Shown here piece by piece: positions 56,673 through 64,000 of a stretch of 64,000 nt of DNA. The DNA is from Channallabes apus (taxonomy: Eukaryota; Chordata; Actinopteri; Siluriformes; Clariidae). A model generated the notes under the pieces. The model did not search any database, had not been told where the DNA came from, and was given only the letters and a program-made list of their open reading frames with translations. The number at the start of each line of letters is the position of its first letter. The stretch's first letter is position 1. The position numbers were made by a program, and so were the translations under genes. Where the stretch lies: contig CM060107.1 of the NCBI GenBank assembly GCA_030522415.1, forward strand, positions 53,220,218 to 53,284,217. Reading direction: 5' to 3'.

Positions 56673-56735
56673 CTGAGGCGAAGACTGAACTCTCATCCCT
56701 GGAGGTGTGAGGCGACAGAATTAATCACTATGCTA
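56345..56735 (-). repeat. Two adjacent family B SINE copies, minus strand
   Basis: 56345-56525 is the reverse complement of the SINE head and middle (CCACCAAGCATGGAGAGAAC, GGAATCGAACCCAGAC). 56527-56640 and 56670-56735 give tail and head of a second copy split by (AC)n. Confidence 0.7.
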
Positions 56736-56915
56736 TGATAATAATTAAATTCACATTTATTTACAAACTTAATGCAAAAAGGTCAATTTTTTACACAATA
56801 CATTAATAATAATACATTTTGATCAAATAATAGATTGATTTGAACAGGCACACAATAATCTTTCTAAAGGTGTATTATAGCAAAATCTAATAAATATACA
56901 AAATAAAATACAAAT

Positions 56916-56920
<5 letters not shown>

Positions 56921-56958
<38 letters not shown>
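56921..56958. repeat. (TA)n microsatellite
   Basis: About 19 TA units, upstream of the rab10 promoter. Confidence 0.9.
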
Positions 56959-56960
<2 letters not shown>

Positions 56961-57083
56961 CATATTGTACATATAAAAATCTAATGAATATAATAGATTT
57001 TATATAATCTAATAATGTAATATTTCTGCCCCAGTGGTCAGTAGTAATTTCCGCATGTGCTGCTTTTGACGGTTGGATCGCCT

Positions 57084-57181
57084 GTCCAATCAGCTGCTCG
57101 AGAAAGGGTTTGAAATGCCGCCGCGTCATCCAATCAGCGGCTCGGGAACGCGTGTTCTGTGGGCGGGGTTGAAGTGGGCGG
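57084..57181 (+). promoter_or_regulatory. rab10: rab10 core promoter: two CCAAT boxes and two GC boxes
   Basis: CCAATCAG motifs at 57086-57093 and 57130-57137 are 44 bp apart. GGGCGG lies at 57161-57166 and 57176-57181. No TATA box follows. The CpG-rich region extends to about 57700. This is the usual layout of a housekeeping vertebrate promoter. The transcription start is probably near 57200, which is inferred. Confidence 0.6.
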
Positions 57182-57373
57182 TGACTGTAGGGTTAGGGTG
57201 TCGCCGGTCGCGCTGGCTCCCATTCGAAGGCGACGGCGGTCGTCTCGCTCTGTCTCTTCGGGCTCGCGCACGCACGCACACACACATCTACACGCACCGA
57301 ACAACAGACAACAAAAACGGATAATAAATCTAAACAGGGCGAGATCTCGAGTCCGGAGGAGGGAGGGAGGCTG

Positions 57374-57405
57374 AGATGACGGCGCGGTGGTGCTGATGGT
57401 GATAT
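57374..57405 (+). promoter_or_regulatory. Two overlapping minimal uORFs in the rab10 leader
   Basis: ATG at 57374 opens a six-codon frame (MTARWC) ending TGA 57392-57394. The next ATG shares its A with that stop (TGATG) and opens MVI, stop TAG 57403-57405. No further ATG occurs before the rab10 start at 57873. Confidence 0.4.
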
Positions 57406-57872
57406 AGGAACCCGGCTGGAGGAGACGGTTCTTTTTTTTTTTTTTAGTTTTTGGGAGCCATTTTGTCCTGAAGTGTGTGTGTGTGTGAGGAATAAACAGG
57501 AAAAGACGAAAAGCGGCAGCGAGAAGGCGGAGGTGGTGGTTGTTTTAGGTTGTGTGTGTGTGTTTAGGAGTGTGAACGAATTAATATAGTAATAAAACAT
57601 AACGAAGCGGACGGTTTAACCGTTTTCGCTCGCGCTCCGGGAAACTAGCCAGGCTAGCGTTAGCTTAGCACGCGCGCCCAGGCTAAGCTAATCAGGGGGA
57701 GAGAGAGAGAGGAATTCTCTGCGTAACACAGAGAGTGTGTGTGTTATAGCTCAATTTCTCTGGATACTATTACCGTGTGTGTGGATATTATTAAGTCGTT
57801 GTACAAAACGTGACACAAATATAAATATATATATATAAAACAAATCAGTAAATAAAGAGAAGAGGAATCATC

Positions 57873-57999
57873 ATGGCGAAGAAGACGTACGACCTGCTGT
57901 TCAAGCTGCTCCTGATCGGAGACTCCGGCGTGGGGAAGACCTGCGTGCTGTTCCGCTTCTCAGACGACGCCTTTAACACCACCTTCATCTCCACCATAG
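57873..57999 (+). CDS. rab10: Ras-related protein Rab-10, coding exon 1 (partial gene)
   Basis: Encodes residues 1-42 and the first base of codon 43: [50 protein letters not shown] at 16-23 is the G1 nucleotide-binding loop. The N-terminus matches vertebrate Rab10 as I know it, including the TFISTIG run into switch I. Rab10 is a prenylated GTPase of exocytic, basolateral, ciliary and GLUT4 vesicle traffic. The ATG has a strong context (ATCATGG). The donor is ATAG|GTGAGG at 57999/58000. No further Rab10 exon (switch I/II, WDTAGQE) is seen up to 64000, so intron 1 exceeds 6 kb. kif3c lies upstream in divergent orientation, starts 6.6 kb apart. Confidence 0.95.
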
Positions 58000-58189
58000 G
58001 TGAGGACGCCTGGCTCACAACACACACACACACACACCAACAATAATAATAATAATAAAGATCAGTACACTTGTTTAGCTTTGGACAGACCTGCTGTAGT
58101 TTATTACGACATGATGAGGGATGATTCAAAGGGGCGGGGCTTTCAGATTGTGGGCGTGTCTCATTAGTCTTCAACTAATAATAATAATA

Positions 58190-58380
58190 ACAATGGTGTA
58201 AGTGGCTCAGTGTGTTGAGGCTGTGAGTTACTGATCACAAGGTGGACGGTTCGAGCTCCAGCTCCGCCAGGTTGATGCTGTTGGGCCCCTGATCGAGGGC
58301 CTTAACGCTGCCTGCTCTAGGGGGCGCTGTGTCCCAGCTGTCTCTGCGCACTACGATCTGGTGTCCCAATAAATAAATCG
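58190..58380 (+). repeat. tRNA-derived SINE, family A, in rab10 intron 1
   Basis: GTAAGTGGCTCAGTGTGTTG, a B box-like GGTTCGAGCTCC, CTGTTGGGCCCCTGATCGAG and GGGGGCGCTGTGTCCCAGCT. Confidence 0.65.
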
Positions 58381-58784
58381 ATCCGTGTGTATTTTTTAAG
58401 GCTGTAAGGTTACTGCGTTTCTGATCAGAAGGTATCTGTTCCACCCAGGGGGCGCTGCATCCTAGCTGACTCTTTCTGTCTGGGAGTAGCGGTACGCTTA
58501 GCGGGCGAGTTTAGTCCATTCCAGAGGCGAGTTGTTAAGCTGAGAATTTTCCCATCGGAAGTAATAATAAATATATAACCGAATGCTTGTTTCGCTTTGG
58601 ACAGACCGGCTGTGAGTTCTGTAGTCTACTACAACATAAGGAATGATTCTAATGGGCGGGGCTTTCAGATTATGGGGTGTCTACCTTATCTATTACTATT
58701 AAAGGTGATATCTGCGCTAAAAATCGCATGAGAAAATCCATCATACTCCGAGTGTTTAACACTCGTATCTACCTTCTCAAGTCC

Positions 58785-58985
58785 CACATTGAGGGAGTAG
58801 TGGCTCAAACGGTTAATGTGGTTTCTGATCGGAAGGTCTGAGGTTTGAGTCCCCGCACCGCCAGGTTGCCACCGTTGAGCCCTTAGACGAGGGCCTTAAC
58901 TGCCCTACGGGGCGCTTTATCTGTAGGCCGCTCTGGATGAGGACATCTGCCAAATGTCTAAATGTACAGTAATTGTCTTACTCCA
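58785..58985 (+). repeat. tRNA-derived SINE, family A, in rab10 intron 1
   Basis: AGTAGTGGCTCAAACGGTTA, GGTTTGAGTCCCC, CCGCTCTGGATGAGGACATC and TGCCAAATGTCTAAATGTA. Confidence 0.7.
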
Positions 58986-58989
58986 TTGC

Positions 58990-59505
58990 CATTCTTCGAT
59001 CATCATCTCGTTGCATTTCGATACACTTTGTTTGTCTGTCATCAACCTTTCCTATTCCCTCATAGCGCACTGACTCAAATCAATTCTTTGCATTTATAAT
59101 AGAGATAAACCGGTCGATCGTCCAGTCAGCAGAATCGTCTGGTTTTCAGCCTCAGATATAAACGATTCTGTACCGAGCGCAGAAGCTTCAGAGTGGAGTA
59201 ACAGAAATGTGTTTTTATGGCGTTACATTAGCAAAACGCCATCCCTTAATTTCCCCCAAATGAGCCCCAAACCGACTCATTGCACACGCTTACACCAGTC
59301 TCGAAACAAAGCAAGAGCTAACTAGTCTGTTTTTAATTGATAAAACTAATTCCATAAGGAACGGTGTACATTTAATTACAGACTAAACTGTTCTCAAAGT
59401 TTAAATGTAATATTGAAACGGGATGTTTATGAAAATCGTGATGCATCTAGAATCGCTGTTTAATAGAATCGACATTGAAGGTATCATGATATAATCATAA
59501 CGGAA
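58990..59505. other. rab10 intron 1, nothing recognised
   Basis: No supported feature. Confidence 0.5.
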
Positions 59506-59509
59506 GGCA

Positions 59510-59990
59510 ACTAATTCCCAAATCAGGAGGACGCTTTAACCATTATGTGTTTGACAGCGTGTGGACGTGCATCGTCACGTGAGATGACAACGCCCTCGGA
59601 TATCAGTCCTCTGTGTTTCATCCGAAGTTTAGTCTTCAGCGCTTCAATAAGCGTCTCACTGTACCGAGCGCTGTTAATTGTTGAACGTTTTTCCTGATAA
59701 TGTTCCAATACTTCTGGCCCTTGAGGTGAGAATCTGTAAGCGTTGATGAATTCTCCAGCTGATGCTGGACTTTTGATCTATTTCCCGGTCGGTGATTGAG
59801 GCCGTTTGTGCTCCAGACTCGTAGTGATGAATTCGTGTCTCGTCACCAGTAACGATTCTCTTTAAGCGACTAAACTTTCGCCTTCCTCAGAGTATCGCTG
59901 CAAAGTTTGTTTGCAGATATGTGAACACTTCTGAGAGTCGTTTCGGCACCGGTACACCTCAGACCACATGAAACTCTCTGCACGCTGCAA
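59510..59990 (-). pseudogene. Mariner-like transposase relic, catalytic part
   Basis: The minus strand reads VTGDETRIHHYESGAQTASI (first catalytic Asp region), then EKRSTINSARYSETLIEALK, LRMKHRGLISEGVVISRDDA and RPHAVKH, the mariner block HDNARPHTA in changed form. Stops and frame changes are frequent. The order on the strand would allow it to belong with the N-terminal mariner piece at 63640-63930, split by 3.6 kb, but two separate copies are equally likely. Confidence 0.6.
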
Positions 59991-59999
59991 ATCGGACGG

Positions 60000-60940
60000 A
60001 AAGCTCTCATATGCTAATGGTTACTTAAAAAAAATCCAGATGTGTAGATTCTGTAATCACTCCATTTAGGCAAACTTCAAACTCCTCATTCGCACGTCGT
60101 CTTCATCCTGTCAGCCAATAGAATGTGAGTGGGCGGGGCTGCCGGTTAAAAGATGATTATTAACGTATTAAGTGACATCACACTTTACCCGCACTTTACG
60201 TAGGGTTTCTTTCACCACATCAGGATGGCCAAAGAAATTTTTTTAAATGTTGAAAGCTTATCTGAGATTTTAACTCAAAATAAAAAAAACAGACACACAC
60301 ACACACACGATCTACCTAATAAAATTCTCAGCGTTTAGCAGCTTTGTTTTTCAGCTTGGCTAAACGTGTAGTACATCGTGCGCTCATCAGTCTTCGACCG
60401 GGAAGAAGAAACGAAAAACTTTTCGACGGGGTTCCTGCTGAGCGACGTTTCTGGGTCGCCACATGTGACTCTGTGGTTTACGCCGTTCTGTGGACAGTAA
60501 ATCAATCAACACTAGGTTGGTGATGAGCGAGGCTCGGCAGGGGTGGAACACTCGCCGTCTTGCCAACTCTAGGCGTGTGAGTGTGTGGCGAGGTGGGGGG
60601 GGGGTCGCTGTAATTTCACTGACCTGCTGACTGTAATGTCCGGTGGAAACGGAATTTTCGATTCTCCTGAGAACTTCTGAGCTGACGGAAGGTTTGACGG
60701 CGTTCCCACACACACACACACACACGCTGTGTAGTGACGTCTGTTTGTTTTCGAAACATTTACTCTTATAATTAAATGTTAAGTGGAAAAGATTATATAA
60801 GGATTACAGATCCCTGGCCCTGGATATGCGCACACACACACACGCACACACAGCGCTCTGTTGTGACCATGGCCCCTTCATGTATAATTGCGGTCTGTTC
60901 AGGAAGGATGGGATCTCTGAGATAAAAGCTCTGTCCTTGG
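60000..60940. other. rab10 intron 1, short CA tracts only
   Basis: (CA)n at about 60292-60309, 60709-60725 and 60830-60850. No gene. Confidence 0.5.
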
Positions 60941-60944
60941 GTAC

Positions 60945-61230
60945 ACACACAGTACTAGTCAAAAGTTTGGACACGCCTTTTTCTTTTAATTCACTTGGTG
61001 GTTATTGACTCTGCACTCGATCTCTTTCACAACGCGACTGATGGTCTAAAGCACGTTAAGAAGCCCAGAAATGTCACCCAGTGACTCTGGATACGACGCC
61101 TCTGTGAAGTGCAAACCATCCCATGTGACCACCTCCTGAATCTGACGGCAGAACGCAGTGAGCGTGCCGAGCAACCATATTCTTGAATTAAAGATCGTAT
61201 TAAAGTGTTACAGATTGACACAGACCATAC
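60945..61230 (+). mobile_element. Tc1-like element end
   Basis: CACAGTACTAGTCAAAAGTT and TGGACACGCCTTTTTCTTTT resemble the terminal repeat of fish Tc1-like elements of the AGTCAAAAGTTTGGACACAC type. The body is short and degenerate, with no opposite end found. Confidence 0.45.
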
Positions 61231-61239
61231 GCGGTTCTC

Positions 61240-63635
61240 ACAATTCATATGACGTAAGAAAAAGAAGAAAAAAAAGTAGTCACTACAGGCTGTCCCCGAG
61301 TTCCTTTCCAGGAGCACGTCTGTAAGTCGGATTTGTTTTCAAGTAGTATAAATGTTGAAATAATTGAACAAGGACAAGGCTGGTTCTGTGTACACGCCCA
61401 TCTTCGGCTGCTGCTACTTAATATTAACAAGTATGCAAATGCAGCGGTCACATGACGAACACGATTACGGAAAACCCCAACAGGAATCCAAATTTCTTGG
61501 CAGACCCCGTAAAAAGATTGCGTTTGTGAGAGAGACTGTGTCTCAGGTGAGGTCTCAGGTCACATGATCTCAATGCCATGCAAAGGAGGAGGGGCCTAAT
61601 TACATTGTACAGGCTGCACAAATCAATTTTCAAACATGGGTAGATAGATGTTCGAGGCCAAGACGATTATGACGACTGTATCACGCGTCATATTTATGAA
61701 TGTTGTGTAAAGTTGTACGTGTAGGTATACTTTTGACCTCCATGTCCACCACTCTGAGCATTTTAAGGTACTCAAGGCCACCGCATCACATTTAGTCACG
61801 CCCACAAGACGATAAGGGATAAAGAGCGCCTCGTATTAGGTGGTGTTCGTTAAAGCAGTGTAGGGTGCCATTACTTTTGCTCTTAACTTAGTCTTAAATA
61901 CAAAGGATTTGTTTTTTAGGTTTCCAGAACAAAAAAAAACGTACATCCTTGAATAACGTTGTGTGTGTGTTTAGATGCCACAGTTTGTGTGTATGTCACA
62001 GATTTAAGCCCCGCCCCTTCATAGTAACTAATTCCGCCATTGAAAATATTTCAGTAGTTTTTTTTTTTTTTTAGATACGTTGCGACTTTACGCTAGCTGT
62101 ACATCTCGATCGAGCACACGCCGGTCGATTTTATTTTACAAAGTCTTGGTGTTCTGCATTGATCTGGAAACCGAAGGAAATGGGCGGGGCTTGTTCAGAA
62201 TAAAAGAGAGAGAGCGAGGTTGATTTTATAAAAAATAAAATTAAGGATTAAAAAAAAATGCACTAGCGGTGTTTGACGTTAGCGTGCAGCGCTTCGAAGC
62301 AGATCATGACGGCGAAACGCGATGGCAGTGAACTTTAGCGGATATCGCATATGTAGCGCTAATATCACGCGAGACTGTTGGTCCTTCTGTTTCCTTTCTC
62401 CAGCCTCTCTGGTGGAGTGGCTGATACAGCTGCGATGGCTCAGCATCCTAAAATACCCACCGGAAACTCCCTCCATCCCTGGGATCGGCTTACACACACA
62501 CACACACACACACATACGTACGTACATATACACACGCGATTTATACCAGAATGTTCACTCATATTCAGCACTTTGTCTGGTCGTCGTGGTGATAGAGATG
62601 TTTTCTGCTTAGGGACTGAAATGAGCAAATGTTCTATAGTGTGTGTGTGTGTGTGTGTGTGTTGCACTCTGCTCCACTGGCCTTTTCGTAACATCTCCGG
62701 TTTCATCCGCAGCACATTCTGTTGCTCTGGTTGCGGTTATAAGACGAATAAGCATGCCCCACACACACACACACACACACGATCATGCATAGTGAAGTTC
62801 AATGGTGCCATTTTACCCATCAGCCCCTATTTTGTCATGATGATTTGGAGTTTTATAGATATGAAGAAGAGTTATGCTGTTGTTGTTTTTTTTGGTAAAC
62901 CGTTAAGGAAGGAGTCTCCAGTGTCAGTGAGTTTTTCTTTTAAAATAATGAGTAAAAGAAATGAATTCAACACCTCAGAGAGACGCGCTGTAAAAGTTTA
63001 AACAGTCAACTTCAGGGTGCAGCAGTGACTCGGTTCCATCCCGAGCCGCCGCCGCTGTTGATTGTTTCCCCCTCACTGCACAACGCGGCGTTTATTCCGC
63101 CGTGTAAAAGACACTGATTTTCTGATGATTACGAGCAGCGCTTTTGCTTTGTTCAGCATTTTCTGTAAGGTGTGTGTGTGTGAGAGAAAAAAGAGAGACG
63201 GACAGATACACAGTGAGAGAGAGTGAGAGACAGAGTGAGAGAGCGCGCTTACTGGCGCCGTGTAACAGGAAGCGAGCAGACTGACAGCTCCTGCTGTAAC
63301 TGAGGTGATTGTAGAGTTTATTTTACACGCCGGGAGAAAGTGAGAAGCCGACTGAAAGCCGTGACCTTTCGCTGCTAACAAAGGGTGAACTAGGCAGCGG
63401 TGTGAGAGTGTTGGGGGGGGGGGGGGGATTTATGTGAGGCAGTGCCGCTACCGGACATCAAGCTGCTGTGTGTGTATCTAATGCACTCGAGGTGTGTTTC
63501 AGAGACAAAAGTAACAGAATCCGGTTATCTAATGATGACCCCGAGGGTTATGTGCAGATTCGTTGTGAACTTCTTTGATTAGGGATTTTAGTCGACAACA
63601 TCAATTCTTCACAGAACAATCAGGTCATGTGCCAC
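61240..63635. other. rab10 intron 1, DNA-element trace and microsatellites
   Basis: TACAGGCTGTCCCCGAGTTC at 61284 looks like the end of another DNA transposon, without a partner. (CA)n at about 62492-62512 and 62760-62780, (GT)n at 62640-62661 and a G run at 63412-63427. No gene. Confidence 0.4.
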
Positions 63636-63639
63636 CAGA

Positions 63640-63930
63640 CTACAGCGATATGGAAGACATCGTGTCATCATATGAGGTGGGATCAAAACGGTGAGCTCGT
63701 TGAAGTTCTTCCTGATCTCTCGTCGTCTCGCGGTGATGTTCTTCCGCTCCTGAAGCACGCGTGCCGCTCAAAACACCTCGGACGACTGGCTGCATCATCG
63801 CCGTAAACTTGCAGAATCGCATCAAAGGTCTCCGAAGCTGTAGATCTGCCCAGTGTCATCCACGTTCGCTCTCTTTGTTCTATGACGAAATGGAAGACGT
63901 GGTGGCGCGTTCACGCGGTCAGACTATCGC
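63640..63930 (-). pseudogene. Mariner-like transposase relic, N-terminal part
   Basis: The minus strand reads FVIEQRERTWMTLGRSTASE, TFDAILQVYGDDAASRPRCF and RFRSGRTSPRDDERSGRTS. This is the helix-turn-helix start of a mariner-type transposase (pattern YGD...CFEWHARF..GR.S..DDERSGRPSTS). One frame change is needed. It continues toward the right edge. Confidence 0.6.
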
Positions 63931-64000
63931 CAGTCACACGGCAACAACGGTCCATGTGACTGAGTGCACGCAGCCTCGAGTTACAGAACTATTCTCGAAA

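Noticed and set aside
58000..64000. Search for rab10 exon 2 (WDTAGQE and switch II)
   Set aside because: No such coding block is seen in any frame, so the rest of the gene must lie beyond the window.

Overview
The window is animal nuclear DNA, almost certainly from a ray-finned (teleost) fish. It is AT-rich, intron-containing and full of dinucleotide microsatellites. It carries the fish repeat set: Tc1/mariner and IS630-like transposons, Harbinger, hAT and piggyBac-like MITEs, L1, Tx1, Rex1-like and CR1/L2-like LINEs, and tRNA-derived SINEs with A and B boxes. The Tc1 and SINE load would fit a catfish, but the species cannot be fixed from sequence reading alone.

Two real protein genes are recognised, arranged head to head. 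kif3c, a heterotrimeric kinesin-2 motor subunit, lies on the minus strand in eight coding exons from 51293 down to 37841. I could join all of its splice junctions into one 764-codon frame. rab10, a small GTPase of exocytic and GLUT4-type trafficking, is on the plus strand. Only its first coding exon (57873-57999) is present and its first intron runs off the right edge. The same neighbour pair in the same orientation is found at human 2p23.3, so this is conserved synteny. Both genes act in polarised membrane or ciliary transport, but nothing here shows they are co-regulated.

Layout: 1-11.4 kb is a LINE field (minus-strand CR1/L2-like piece, full-length but frameshifted L1 with target-site duplication, plus-strand L2-like RT). 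11.8-14.8 kb is a decayed HARBI1-like transposase gene whose first intron is filled by a Rex1-like LINE, and a second Rex1-like LINE follows to 17.2 kb. 17.5-21.2 kb holds a duplicated unrecognised exon, one copy split by an ORF1-only Tx1-type LINE sitting inside a (TC)n tract. 21.2-23.1 kb has 325-bp direct repeats with LINE fragments. 23.3-27.3 kb has two IS630-like elements, one nested in a LINE 3' end and one with introns. 27.3-37.8 kb has few genes and holds MITEs, Tc1 relics and decayed minisatellites. 37.8-51.3 kb is kif3c, whose introns hold minisatellites, a Russian-doll transposon nest and DR1-type motifs. 51.3-57 kb is the intergenic region. 57.0-64 kb is the rab10 promoter, leader, exon 1 and intron 1 with SINEs and mariner relics.

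All family assignments come from reading translations and repeat ends by eye. No database search was possible.
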